From: GCA-2715965 sp047608975
GTDB taxonomy: Bacteria; Verrucomicrobiota; Verrucomicrobiia; Limisphaerales; JAYPXF01
Assembly (NCBI GenBank): GCA_047608975.1
Contig: JBLFYM010000112.1
Coordinates: 1-19,180, forward strand
Direction: 5' to 3'
Length of the DNA stretch: 19,180 nucleotides
This document shows, one piece after another, positions 6,727 to 15,766 of the stretch (positions within the stretch are counted from its first letter, which is position 1; every line of letters begins with the position of its first letter). The notes below the pieces were generated by a model, which searched no databases, was not told the origin of the DNA, and worked only from the letters and a program-made list of their open reading frames with translations. The position numbers and the translations under genes were made by a program.

Positions 6727-9645
6727 ATGGGTAAAGACTACATTCGAATCGGCGGCGCGCGGGAGCACAACCTGAAGAACGTCACGCTGGATATTCCGCG
6801 GGACAAACTGGTGGTGGTCACGGGCTTGAGCGGATCTGGAAAATCATCACTGGCCTTTGACACGCTTTACGCCGAGGGACAGCGCAAGTATGTGGAGAGT
6901 CTTTCTTCCTATGCCCGCCAGTTTTTGGATCAGTTGCAGAAGCCCGACGTGGATTTTATCGAAGGACTTTCGCCAACCATCGCAATTGAGCAGCGCGGTT
7001 CCGGATCCAACCCCCGGTCGATCATCGCGACCACCACTGAGATCTACGACTACCTTCGTCTGCTGTTCGCGCACGTCGGTCAACCGCATTGCCCGGACAC
7101 CGCCACCCCGATCACCCAACAGACCACGACGGACATCGTCGACAAGATTCTGGGACGGACTGAGAAGACCAAGGTGATGTTGCTGGCCCCGGTGGTGGAC
7201 GGAGAGAAAGGCGAATTTCGCGATGTGATCGAGCGGCTTGCCCGGGACGGATATGTGCGCGCGCGGGTGGACGGTGAAATGATCGAACTGGCGGCCAATG
7301 TGCGGGTGAAACTGGACCCGAAACTCAAGCACACAATCGAGGCCGTCGTGGATCGTCTGGTCGTGAGTGACAAGATCCGAGTCCGTCTTGGGGATTCCGT
7401 GGAAACGGCGCTCAAAGCGGGGCGGGGAAAGATGACGCTGTTGGAGATGCCCCCGGGATTACCGCCCGAAACCGAGTGGCAGGAATCGTTGCATTCGAAC
7501 CGGATGTACAGTCCGGCGACCGGCAAGAGTTTTGATCCACCCACGCCGAAGCACTTTTCCTTCAATTCGCCGATGGGCGCGTGTCGGGTCTGCCATGGGT
7601 TGGGTCAGAAGATGGTGTTTGATGCCGGGTTGGTCGTTCCCGATCCGGAAAAGACCTTGGAGAAGGGAGCATTGCTGCCGTGGAAGCGAGGTGGGAAGCG
7701 GATGATCACGTATTACAATTCCCTGATCAAGGGATTGGCGACGCACTACTCGATACCCCTGGATAAGAAATGGCAACTGTTACCCGAACGCGTGCGCGAT
7801 GTGATTCTGAACGGTTCAGGCGAAGAGGAAATTGTCTTCACCTCCTGGCGCGGTGGCAAGGCGACCCAGACCAGCAAGGTGTTTGAGGGGGTGATTCCGA
7901 ATCTGCGCCGACTGCTGATCGAGAGCGAAAGCGAGTTCACGAAGAAGCGGTTGAAAGCGTTCATGGCTCCCACTCCCTGTGACGCCTGCCAAAGTCAGCG
8001 ACTACGACCGGAGATTCTCGCCATTCGTCTCGGAAACGATGTCGTCTCGGAGCCGGGAAAGAAGAAGAAAAAGCGCGAGTTGCCGGGCCTGTCGATCATG
8101 GACCTTTGCGGGATGTCGGTGATCGACGCGGATGAGTTTTTCAAGCGGTTGAAACTTACTGAGTTCCAACTGCAGATCGCCGCGGAACTCATCAAAGAGA
8201 TTCGTGCGCGACTGGGTTTTCTGAAGAACGTCGGACTGGGCTATCTCACCTTGAACCGGGAAAGCGGCTCGTTGAGTGGCGGGGAGGCACAGCGAATCCG
8301 GCTCGCGACCCAGATTGGAGCGGGACTTGTGGGAGTGGTCTATATTTTGGATGAGCCGAGCATCGGACTACACCAGCGGGACAATGATCGGTTGCTCGTC
8401 ACGCTGGAAGGTCTCCGGGATCTGGGGAATTCGGTCGTGGTGGTGGAACATGACGAAGACACGATTCGTCGCGCCGATCACGTGATCGACATGGGGCCGG
8501 GCGCCGGTGTTCACGGCGGCGAACTGGTAGGGCAGGGGAGTTGTGCCGAGGTGATGAAGTCGAAGCGATCTCTGACCGGGAAATACCTTTCCGGCGAGCT
8601 TTGCATTCCGGTGCCAAAAAAACGCGTAAAGCCGGATCCGTTTCGCGGTTGGCTGGAGGTGGAGGGAGCGGAGGAGAACAACCTGCAAGATGTGCATGCC
8701 CGTTTTCCCATCGGCCTGCTGACGTGTATCACCGGGGTGAGCGGTTCGGGCAAGAGCACCCTGGTGGACGATATTCTGCGACGGGCGTTGTTTCGAAAAT
8801 GGTATGGTTCAAAGGAAAAGCCGGGAGCGCATCGCGCCATCAAAGGAGACGATCAGTTCGACAAGATCATTGTCATCGACCAGAGCCCGATCGGCCGAAC
8901 GCCGCGGAGCAATCCGGCAACCTACACCGGCATCTTCAACGAAATCCGCGATCTCTTTGCCAAACTGCCGGCTGCGAAAATCCGGGGATATGGACCGGGC
9001 CGGTTTTCGTTCAATGTGAAGGGAGGGCGTTGTGAAAAGTGTACCGGTGACGGTGTGCTGAAGATCGAGATGCAGTTCCTCCCGCCGGTGTATGTCAAAT
9101 GCGAATCCTGCGATGGCCGCCGCTACAACCGGGAGACCTTGGAGATCAATTACAAGGGTGTGAATATTTCCGACGTGCTCGCGATGACCGTGGATGAAGC
9201 CGTCAATTTCTTCCGGGCCATTCCAAAGATTCAGGAAATCTGTAGCACTTTGGCGGAAGTGGGCTTGGGCTATGTGCAGCTTGGACAGCAGGCAACCACG
9301 CTCAGTGGCGGTGAGGCTCAGCGCGTGAAGCTGGCCTCCGAACTCAGTCGGCGCGCCACCGGCAAGACGCTCTACATTCTGGATGAACCCACGACCGGCC
9401 TTCACTTCTACGATGTCTCCAAGCTGTTGGACGTCCTGTTCCGCCTGCGGACGCCCGGGAACACCCTTCTCATTATCGAACACAATCTGGATGTCGTGAA
9501 ATGCGCGGACTGGATCATTGATATGGGGCCCGAAGGCGGTGACGCCGGCGGCGAGATCGTCGCGCAAGGAACACCTGAGACCGTGGCCAAGGCCAAAGGA
9601 AGTCATACCGGAGCTTTCCTTCGTCGAATGTTGAAAGCTGGCTAG
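6727..9645 (+). CDS. uvrA: Excinuclease ABC subunit UvrA
   Basis: A 972-residue protein, near the usual UvrA length, from ATG 6727; the upstream in-frame TTG at 6706 adds seven unlikely residues. It is the damage-recognition ATPase of nucleotide excision repair and loads UvrB. Visible: Walker A 1 GLSGSGKSS (33-41, K39); signature and Walker B 1 LSGGEAQRIRLA...YILDEPSIGLHQRD; Walker A 2 GVSGSGKST (670-678, K676); zinc module 2 C769-x2-C772...C792-x2-C795; signature and Walker B 2 LSGGEAQRVKLA...YILDEPTTGLH; and the tail PEGGDAGGEIVAQGTPE typical of UvrA. In zinc module 1 the second pair is present (C286, C289), but the first pair position reads SPATG (262-266) where CPxCG is usual. A lysine-rich insert (EPGKKKKKRE, 442-451) sits in the first half. 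It is preceded by its own candidate promoter and operator, so it is probably expressed alone. Confidence 0.97.
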   Translation: MGKDYIRIGGAREHNLKNVTLDIPRDKLVVVTGLSGSGKSSLAFDTLYAEGQRKYVESLSSYARQFLDQLQKPDVDFIEGLSPTIAIEQRGSGSNPRSIIATTTEIYDYLRLLFAHVGQPHCPDTATPITQQTTTDIVDKILGRTEKTKVMLLAPVVDGEKGEFRDVIERLARDGYVRARVDGEMIELAANVRVKLDPKLKHTIEAVVDRLVVSDKIRVRLGDSVETALKAGRGKMTLLEMPPGLPPETEWQESLHSNRMYSPATGKSFDPPTPKHFSFNSPMGACRVCHGLGQKMVFDAGLVVPDPEKTLEKGALLPWKRGGKRMITYYNSLIKGLATHYSIPLDKKWQLLPERVRDVILNGSGEEEIVFTSWRGGKATQTSKVFEGVIPNLRRLLIESESEFTKKRLKAFMAPTPCDACQSQRLRPEILAIRLGNDVVSEPGKKKKKRELPGLSIMDLCGMSVIDADEFFKRLKLTEFQLQIAAELIKEIRARLGFLKNVGLGYLTLNRESGSLSGGEAQRIRLATQIGAGLVGVVYILDEPSIGLHQRDNDRLLVTLEGLRDLGNSVVVVEHDEDTIRRADHVIDMGPGAGVHGGELVGQGSCAEVMKSKRSLTGKYLSGELCIPVPKKRVKPDPFRGWLEVEGAEENNLQDVHARFPIGLLTCITGVSGSGKSTLVDDILRRALFRKWYGSKEKPGAHRAIKGDDQFDKIIVIDQSPIGRTPRSNPATYTGIFNEIRDLFAKLPAAKIRGYGPGRFSFNVKGGRCEKCTGDGVLKIEMQFLPPVYVKCESCDGRRYNRETLEINYKGVNISDVLAMTVDEAVNFFRAIPKIQEICSTLAEVGLGYVQLGQQATTLSGGEAQRVKLASELSRRATGKTLYILDEPTTGLHFYDVSKLLDVLFRLRTPGNTLLIIEHNLDVVKCADWIIDMGPEGGDAGGEIVAQGTPETVAKAKGSHTGAFLRRMLKAG

Positions 9646-9815
9646 TTCGGCTGCGGGCATACCGAAGACCACTTCCTTGACAAAGGCCGGATCGTGTACG
9701 ACTTCCCTCCCGGTTTCGCGTCGCCCTGCCCGGTGAGTGCCGGATCACAGGGATGCGAATCCACCCGCCTTCAATCGCAATTTCGCCTTGGCAGCCTGAC
9801 TGTCCCATTTCCTCT

Positions 9816-9844
9816 TTGACGCGTGTAGGCGCATTGCCTACCGT
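9816..9844 (+). promoter_or_regulatory. Candidate secA promoter
   Basis: TTGACG (9816-9821, five of six consensus bases), a 17-base spacer, then TACCGT (9839-9844, three of six), ending 17 bases before the secA ATG. If real, the transcript has a very short leader, which fits the lack of a Shine-Dalgarno before the ATG. Confidence 0.4.
9825..9841. promoter_or_regulatory. Inverted repeat GTAGGC-N5-GCCTAC at the secA promoter
   Basis: Perfect 6-base arms (9825-9830 and 9836-9841) around a 5-base centre, with a possible extra G-T pair. It fills the spacer and enters the -10 of the candidate promoter, so it could be an operator. If transcription starts further upstream, it would be an RNA hairpin 20 bases before the start codon. 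Confidence 0.35.
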
Positions 9845-9861
9845 GCCCTGCTGTCTGTCTA

Positions 9862-12800
9862 ATGTGGAATTTTGTTAAGAAAATTTTTGGTTCTAGCAAC
9901 GAACGCCTGATCAAGAAGATCCGGCCGCTTGTCGACGATATCAACCAGTTTGAGGAGGCTCTTCAGGCCGGTCCAGAGTCGGTTCTTCGCCAGAAAACGA
10001 ACGAGTGGAAAGAGGAACTGTCCAAAATCGATGACATCGATCTCCTGACTCAGCGACTGGATGAAATCCTGCCCGAAGCGTATGCGGTGGTGAAGAACGC
10101 CTGTCGTCGACTGATGAATACCACGGTCGATGTCCGGGATCACGATCTCATGTGGGAGATGATTCCCTTTGATGTCCAACTCATCGGCGGTATCGCGCTG
10201 CATCGGGGTTTTATCGCGGAAATGGCGACCGGTGAGGGCAAGACGCTGGTGGCGACCCTTCCTGTCTATCTCAACGCGCTTAGCGGACGCGGTGTCCACG
10301 TCGTCACGGTCAACGACTATCTGGCACAACGTGATGGCGAATGGATGGGCCATGTCTACAAGTTTCTGGGCCTGACGGTGGGATGTATTGTGCACGATCA
10401 GACTCCGGAAGTTCGGCGGGCGCAGTATGATTGCGACATCACCTACGGAACCAACTCAGAGTTCGGATTCGATTACCTGCGTGACAACGGAATGGCTTCC
10501 GCGAAGGAGGAACAGGTCCAGCGCGGTCACTACTTCGCAATTGTGGATGAGGTCGACTCGATCCTGATCGACGAAGCGCGCACGCCGCTGATCATCAGTG
10601 GTCCCGCCGTCATGGCGCGGGACAACGAGGTGTATCTGCGTTACAAGCCACAGATCGAGGGTCTGGTCCGGCGGCAGAAAGAACTTTGCGCCCGCTTTGT
10701 AAAAGAGGCGGACGAATCCATCGCTAAGTTGAAGGACACGGACAATCCGCCGGAAGATCCGGACGCGCTGCGTCAACACATCGGGCTCTCGCTTTACCGC
10801 GCCAAGCTGGGCCAACCACGAAGCTCGGAACTCGCCCGTGTCCTCGAGGAACCCGAGCACATCAAGTGGATGAACAAGGGGGAGATGTCGCTGCATCTCG
10901 ACCAGACCAAGAAGGATCTTTACGCGCAGAAGGAAGAACTTTTTTTCGCGATGGAAGAGAAATCCCACGAGGCGGATCTCACCGAAATGGGGCGCAACTT
11001 CCTGAGCCCCAAAGATCCCGAGGCATTCATGCTTCCGGACATCATCACGGCCTTCTCAGAGATCGACAACGACGAGACATTGGACGCGGCCAAACGGAAT
11101 GAAGCGAAGCAGGAAATCCAGAAGGAATACGAGTTCAAGGCGGAGAAGATCCACGTCATCTCGCAATTGCTGAAAGCCTACTGTCTCTACGAGATCGACC
11201 AGCAATACATTGTCAAAGACAACAAGGTCATCATCGTTGATGAGAACACCGGCCGTTCCATGGAAGGACGCCGCTGGAGTGATGGCCTGCATCAGGCGGT
11301 GGAAGCGAAAGAAGGCGTGCGGATCGAGGACGAGACCCAGACCTATGCCACCATCACGATTCAGAATTACTTCCGACTCTATCACAAACTCGGTGGCATG
11401 ACCGGTACCGCCGAAACCGAGGCCAACGAGTTTTTGGATATCTACAAACTCGGAGTGATCGTCATTCCCACGAACCAGCCCTGTTTGCGCGACGATTATC
11501 ACGACACCGTTTACAAGACCAAGCGGGAGAAGTTCGAGGCGTTGATTACGGAGATCCAACAGGTGCATTCGAAGGGCCGTCCGATCCTGGTTGGCACAGC
11601 TTCAGTGGAGACGAGCGAAGTGGTTTCCCGACAGATGAAACGGTCGGGCCTCGTACATTCCGTGTTGAACGCAAAATTCCACGAGCAGGAGGCCGAAATT
11701 ATCGCTCGTGCCGGACAGAAGGGCGGGATCACGATTGCGACAAACATGGCCGGTCGCGGAACGGATATCAAACTTGGCGAAGGTGTCGCCGCCGCCGGTG
11801 GTCTACACGTGGTAGGCACGGAACGACATGAATCCCGCCGTACCGATCGCCAGCTTCGTGGTCGTTGTGCCCGCCAGGGGGATCCGGGATCCTCGCATTT
11901 CTTTATCGGACTTGAGGATGACCTGATGCGTCTGTTCGGTTCGGACAAAATCGTCAAGGTGATGGAGCGCGTTGGGCTCGAAGAAGGTCAGGAGTTGGAG
12001 CATCCCTTGCTCAACCGATCCATCCAGACCGCGCAGAAGCGCGTGGAACAGCAGAATTTTCAGCAACGCAAGCGCACGCTCGAATACGATGACGTGATGA
12101 ACAAGCAGCGCGAGGTCCTCTACGGATTCCGCAATGAAATCATTGAGGGAATCGACGTTCGCGATCGGATCATGGACATCATGGAGGAGGTCGTCATCTC
12201 CAAGGTGGACGAGTTCAGCAACCCGGAAACGGAGCTGGAGGAATGGGATGTCAGGGGCCTGGCCGACTGGGTGAACCTGACCTTTCCGTTGGGCATGCCC
12301 GAGGATGAAATCCGCAAGGCTGCCGAAGCAGGCGACGAAGAACCCGTGGAAGATTCGTTGTTTGACGGGATGAGCAAGACCCAGTTTGCCATGTGCAACT
12401 TCGTCTCTGATGCCGTGCGTCGGGCCTATGATTCCAAGATCAGTTACGAGGATGCCGAGGCGTTGGAAAGCGTGGAACGCTACATCGTGCTCAACGCGAT
12501 CGATAGCCTGTGGCGCGAGCATCTCTACAACATGGACAGTCTTCGTACTGCCATTGGCCTGCGTCAATATGGCCAACGTGATCCGTTGATCGAATTCAAA
12601 AAGGAGGCCTACGATGTCTTCGACGAGATGATGATCAACGTGAAGACGGAGATTTGTCACAACATCTTCCGCAGCGCCTCCAGCCTCTCGGCGTTCGAGG
12701 ATTTCATGCAGAACCTTCCGGCCGTCACGCGCCATGATGAGATGGGGGCCTTCGGTGCCGGAGTACAGGTCCCACAACGCCGCGCTTCCGACATGGTTTC

Positions 12801-12918
12801 CGAAGCCGCTGAGGACATCGAGCGGATCATGCCCCTCCGGAACGGCCCCAAGGTCGGCCGCAACGACAAGTGCCCCTGCAAGAGCGGCAAGAAGTACAAA
12901 CAGTGCTGCGGTAAGTAG
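9862..12918 (+). CDS. secA: Preprotein translocase ATPase SecA
   Basis: A 1018-residue SecA, longer than the 901 of E. coli. It is the cytosolic/peripheral motor that drives preproteins through SecYEG. Visible: Walker A MATGEGKT (121-128, K127); V-D-E-V-D-S-I-L-I-D-E-A-R-T-P (228-242, D229/E230 catalytic pair); IISGP (244-248); DENTGR (460-465); the WSDGLHQAVEAKEGV block; TNMAGRGTDIKLG; and motif VI as QLRGRCARQGD (664-674). The C-terminus ends in a zinc-binding SEC-C motif C1004-x-C1006-x8-C1015-C1016, used for SecB/ribosome contact. The segment between IISGP and DENTGR, the preprotein cross-linking region, is about 40 residues longer than in E. coli and contains a charged helical insert. 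Motif VI has Cys-Ala where E. coli has Ser-Gly, a change I recall in chlamydial SecA. Start ATG 9862; the MWNFVKKIFGSSNER beginning is SecA-like. Confidence 0.97.
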   Translation: MWNFVKKIFGSSNERLIKKIRPLVDDINQFEEALQAGPESVLRQKTNEWKEELSKIDDIDLLTQRLDEILPEAYAVVKNACRRLMNTTVDVRDHDLMWEMIPFDVQLIGGIALHRGFIAEMATGEGKTLVATLPVYLNALSGRGVHVVTVNDYLAQRDGEWMGHVYKFLGLTVGCIVHDQTPEVRRAQYDCDITYGTNSEFGFDYLRDNGMASAKEEQVQRGHYFAIVDEVDSILIDEARTPLIISGPAVMARDNEVYLRYKPQIEGLVRRQKELCARFVKEADESIAKLKDTDNPPEDPDALRQHIGLSLYRAKLGQPRSSELARVLEEPEHIKWMNKGEMSLHLDQTKKDLYAQKEELFFAMEEKSHEADLTEMGRNFLSPKDPEAFMLPDIITAFSEIDNDETLDAAKRNEAKQEIQKEYEFKAEKIHVISQLLKAYCLYEIDQQYIVKDNKVIIVDENTGRSMEGRRWSDGLHQAVEAKEGVRIEDETQTYATITIQNYFRLYHKLGGMTGTAETEANEFLDIYKLGVIVIPTNQPCLRDDYHDTVYKTKREKFEALITEIQQVHSKGRPILVGTASVETSEVVSRQMKRSGLVHSVLNAKFHEQEAEIIARAGQKGGITIATNMAGRGTDIKLGEGVAAAGGLHVVGTERHESRRTDRQLRGRCARQGDPGSSHFFIGLEDDLMRLFGSDKIVKVMERVGLEEGQELEHPLLNRSIQTAQKRVEQQNFQQRKRTLEYDDVMNKQREVLYGFRNEIIEGIDVRDRIMDIMEEVVISKVDEFSNPETELEEWDVRGLADWVNLTFPLGMPEDEIRKAAEAGDEEPVEDSLFDGMSKTQFAMCNFVSDAVRRAYDSKISYEDAEALESVERYIVLNAIDSLWREHLYNMDSLRTAIGLRQYGQRDPLIEFKKEAYDVFDEMMINVKTEICHNIFRSASSLSAFEDFMQNLPAVTRHDEMGAFGAGVQVPQRRASDMVSEAAEDIERIMPLRNGPKVGRNDKCPCKSGKKYKQCCGK

Positions 12919-13175
12919 TCCGTTGCGGGTGGGCCCGGGCATGCTTGGCAAAGTTTGAGGCGGGTCGCGCTACGGGCCATTCCCGCGTGCGCGAGAGTTT
13001 CTTGAAATATGCTTCGTGGATCTTTCGGAAGGTGCCGGTATCCAGTTTTCTATCGGTAACTCTCGTTGCCCGGATGATCTGGAATTCATCGCCGTTGGAC
13101 TGCTCATCAATCCCCCTGATCTTCTTTTCGCGAATCTCACGCTTTCCGGCAACGTCTGATACATTCATTCTACCG
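12919..13175. other. Intergenic region between secA and the DUF1592-type gene
   Basis: 257 bases. The plus-strand frame open from 12945 into the next gene is not convincing coding sequence before 13176. GGGCCC/GCCCGGGC palindromes lie just after the secA stop, but no T-run follows, so no terminator is called. The minus strand stays open from 13168 through this region (see findings). Confidence 0.45.
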
Positions 13176-15716
13176 ATGCGAACCTCAAACCAGTTGTTGA
13201 TTTGCCTGCTCCTGAGCATTGCCGCGCCACTCTCGGCGGTGCGGCCGCAGGCGTTGATGCCGGAACGGCACCGGGCGTTTTTCGAGAACTATTGCCTTGA
13301 TTGCCATGATGGCGAGACGCGCAAAGGAAGCGTTGATCTGGAAAGTCTCCCCTTTGATCTGGGCACATTGCCAGCGGCCGAACTCTGGCAGAAGGTGCTG
13401 AACTCACTCAATTCGGGGGAGATGCCGCCCCGCAAGAAGACGCAGCCGCCAGCGATTGAGAAAGCGGCTTTTCTCGAGGACCTTTCCAAACAGGTGGTGG
13501 TCGCCCGCAAACTTCTCGGTGACAGCGGAGGCGTGATCACCATGCGCCGGCTCAATCGGCGGGAGTACGTTCACACGATGCGTGAGCTGCTCGGTGTTGA
13601 AGTGGACGCTGCGAATTTGCCGAGCGACAGCAATGCCGGCGGTTTTGACACCTCGGGAGCTTCGCTGTTTTTTTCCAGCGATCAGTTCGAGCAATACCTC
13701 CGGATAGCGAGGCTGGCTCTGGATGAAGTGATCGTTGGCGATTCGCGACCGAAAAAGATCAGGATCAGGACGCAGTCTGAAATTAGGGCAAACCAGTTTG
13801 TTGGGTCTCGCCACCGCCGATTGAAGAAATCATGGGATCGCGCGCAACAGTGGCGAGCATCGGACAAGCCCCCCACTGCGTTCGGGTTCATTGATGCAGA
13901 TCGTGTCAAATTCGAGGAAGGACAGTATCGAGATCAGACCCCGGGATTTGCGCACTACCTGAGTCTCCCCGAGACGAGGACGGGGATTGTTCTTTGTAAA
14001 CTCCAGGCGGGCGCAATTTTGGACGTCGCTGAATTTCCGGCGAAGGCTGCGCCCGGCCGCTATCGGATTCGAGCGCGGGTGGGGCGGTTGGATTCAGCGA
14101 ACCGGGATCGCGCATTTCTGGAATACGGCACCGTTGGACCACAGGCGCAGACTGGCGAGATGGACGTCTTGGGATGCCGGGAGATCACTGGTTCGGTGTC
14201 GGAACCCCAAACGATCCAGGTTGAATTTGATCTCTCATCCAGCGGAAGCCGTTCGTTTGCGTTGCGAGAGCGACAACCCAATATCCGGAGCGCGGCACGA
14301 TCCGACTATCGCAACGCGCGTCAGCAGAAGAATCCGTTTCCGGATCCGGTCTTCTGGGTGGACTGGATTGAGATCGAAGGTCCGATGATCGAAGACTGGC
14401 CCCCGGTTGCGCACCGGGAGCTCTTTTTCAAAGGACCTGACGCAGTCAATAACGATCAATACGCCCGTGAAATCATTGCCCGGTTTGCGAAAAGAGCGTT
14501 TCGGACGAAGAAACCCAGAGCGTCATTCATTGCCAGCTTGATGGCGCTGTATCGGACGCGTCTGAATTTGGGGGAAACCTTTGAAGAGGCGTTGAAAGAG
14601 CCACTATCCGTGATCCTGTCCGCGACTGGTTTTCTTTACCTGCGCGAACCGGGGGCGGATCAATCCCGGAATCTGAAGAGTGAGGAACTCGCCGTCCGAT
14701 TGTCTTATCTGCTCTGGAGTGCACCGCCGGATCAACGTCTGCGCACTCTTGCCAAGCGCGGAGAGCTGACGGATGCGAAAGTTCTCCGCCGTGAAACGGA
14801 TCGTCTGCTCGACAGTCCGAAGTCTTGGAATTTCATCAGTGGCTTCGCGCACCAATGGTTGGACATGGAGCGGCTGGATTTCTTCCAGTTCAACTACCGA
14901 CAGTATGGAGAGTTCGACGACAGCGTGAAGAAGGCCGCGCGGAACGAGATCTATCACACCATCGATACCATCCTCCGGGAGAGGCTGCGCGTGACCGACC
15001 TGCTGGCCGCTGACTACGTGGTCATCAACGATCTGTTGGCTGACTACTACGGTATCGGCGGTGTGGCAGGCGAGCAGTTCCGGCGTGTCTCGTTGCCACG
15101 TCGATCCGCGCGCGGCGGTCTGTTGGGCATGGCTGCGGTTCACGCGATGGGTTCTGATGGGGAGCGGACTTCGCCAGTAGAACGTGGTGCCTGGATCTTG
15201 CGGAAGCTGCTACACGATCCGCCACCACCCGCGCCACCAAACGTTCCGCAGCTCAGTCGATTGGACGGACAGCTGCTCTCCGCCCGGGCCATGCAACAGG
15301 CGCACATGGAAGAACCTCAGTGTGCACAGTGTCACCGCAAGATTGATCCACTCGGGTTTGGCCTGGAAAACTTCAACGCGGTGGGGCAGTGGCGTACCGA
15401 GGAAGTGATCGCGATCAGCGATCGGCGCGGGCGCTCGGTGCGCCGGAAGAGTCTGCCCATCGAAGCGGGTGGGGCGATGTCGGACGGAACTGGTTTCAAG
15501 GATTTCTTCGAGCTGCGAGAACAGATTGCGGGACATTCAGCGGCGTTCTCCCGAGGCTTCACCGAGGCCTTGATAGAGTATGGGCTTGGTCGCCCATATG
15601 GATTTTCTGACCAAAACCTGGCCGATCAGATCATCCGCCACGCCGCCTCGAAGCAGAACCAGATGCGGGAGTATCTCCATGCCTTGGTTCAATCCCCACA
15701 GTTCCGAATCAAATAG
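13176..15716 (+). CDS. Secreted planctomycete-type haem protein, DUF1587/1595/1592/1588/1585
   Basis: 846 residues from ATG 13176, chosen because a clean signal peptide follows at once (residues 1-21, LLICLLLSIAAPLSA). A c-type haem site is near the N-terminus, C40-LDC-H44 (NYCLDCHDGETRKG). Then come a DUF1587 part (about 123-190, with RRLNRREYVHTMRELLG), a variable beta-rich middle, a DUF1595-like part (about 420-490, AREIIARFAKRAFR), DUF1592 (about 495-630, SYLLWSAPPDQRL...WLDMERLDFF), DUF1588 with a second C716-AQC-H720 followed by KIDPLGFGLENF, and a terminal DUF1585 (LIEYGLGRPYGFSD...LVQSPQFRIK). The domain order is complete. These proteins abound in Planctomycetes and Verrucomicrobia next to DUF1552 proteins, as here. 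They are thought to be periplasmic or surface cytochromes, but no reaction is established. The next gene starts 50 bases on and is probably in the same operon. Confidence 0.9.
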   Translation: MRTSNQLLICLLLSIAAPLSAVRPQALMPERHRAFFENYCLDCHDGETRKGSVDLESLPFDLGTLPAAELWQKVLNSLNSGEMPPRKKTQPPAIEKAAFLEDLSKQVVVARKLLGDSGGVITMRRLNRREYVHTMRELLGVEVDAANLPSDSNAGGFDTSGASLFFSSDQFEQYLRIARLALDEVIVGDSRPKKIRIRTQSEIRANQFVGSRHRRLKKSWDRAQQWRASDKPPTAFGFIDADRVKFEEGQYRDQTPGFAHYLSLPETRTGIVLCKLQAGAILDVAEFPAKAAPGRYRIRARVGRLDSANRDRAFLEYGTVGPQAQTGEMDVLGCREITGSVSEPQTIQVEFDLSSSGSRSFALRERQPNIRSAARSDYRNARQQKNPFPDPVFWVDWIEIEGPMIEDWPPVAHRELFFKGPDAVNNDQYAREIIARFAKRAFRTKKPRASFIASLMALYRTRLNLGETFEEALKEPLSVILSATGFLYLREPGADQSRNLKSEELAVRLSYLLWSAPPDQRLRTLAKRGELTDAKVLRRETDRLLDSPKSWNFISGFAHQWLDMERLDFFQFNYRQYGEFDDSVKKAARNEIYHTIDTILRERLRVTDLLAADYVVINDLLADYYGIGGVAGEQFRRVSLPRRSARGGLLGMAAVHAMGSDGERTSPVERGAWILRKLLHDPPPPAPPNVPQLSRLDGQLLSARAMQQAHMEEPQCAQCHRKIDPLGFGLENFNAVGQWRTEEVIAISDRRGRSVRRKSLPIEAGGAMSDGTGFKDFFELREQIAGHSAAFSRGFTEALIEYGLGRPYGFSDQNLADQIIRHAASKQNQMREYLHALVQSPQFRIK

Positions 15717-15766
15717 CCGAAGTCCTTGAATTTCCAACACCGTCATTCTTCAATTGAAACGTCCGC

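Larger units (their letters stand above)
9646..9861. other. Intergenic region between uvrA and secA
   Basis: 216 bases with no plausible gene and no clear terminator behind uvrA. The last 50 bases hold the secA promoter candidate and a dyad, described separately. A TTGACA at 9677-9682 has no acceptable -10 at the right distance. Confidence 0.5.

Noticed and set aside
8809..9672. 287-residue minus-strand frame
   Set aside because: It is antiparallel to the conserved second half of uvrA and has no recognisable motif.
9677..9682. TTGACA as a secA -35 box
   Set aside because: No acceptable -10 lies 16-18 bases downstream; the TTGACG at 9816 is better placed.
11803..12951. 382-residue minus-strand frame
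   Set aside because: It is the complement of the conserved C-terminal half of secA; long antisense frames are expected in GC-rich genes.
12945..13175. Upstream extension of the DUF1592-type gene
   Set aside because: It precedes a clean signal peptide at 13176 and has no domain-like content; the secreted start is far more likely.
15408..15426. Overlapping GATCGC/GCGATC palindromes
   Set aside because: They fall inside the DUF1588 coding part and are explained by the codons for VIAISDR.
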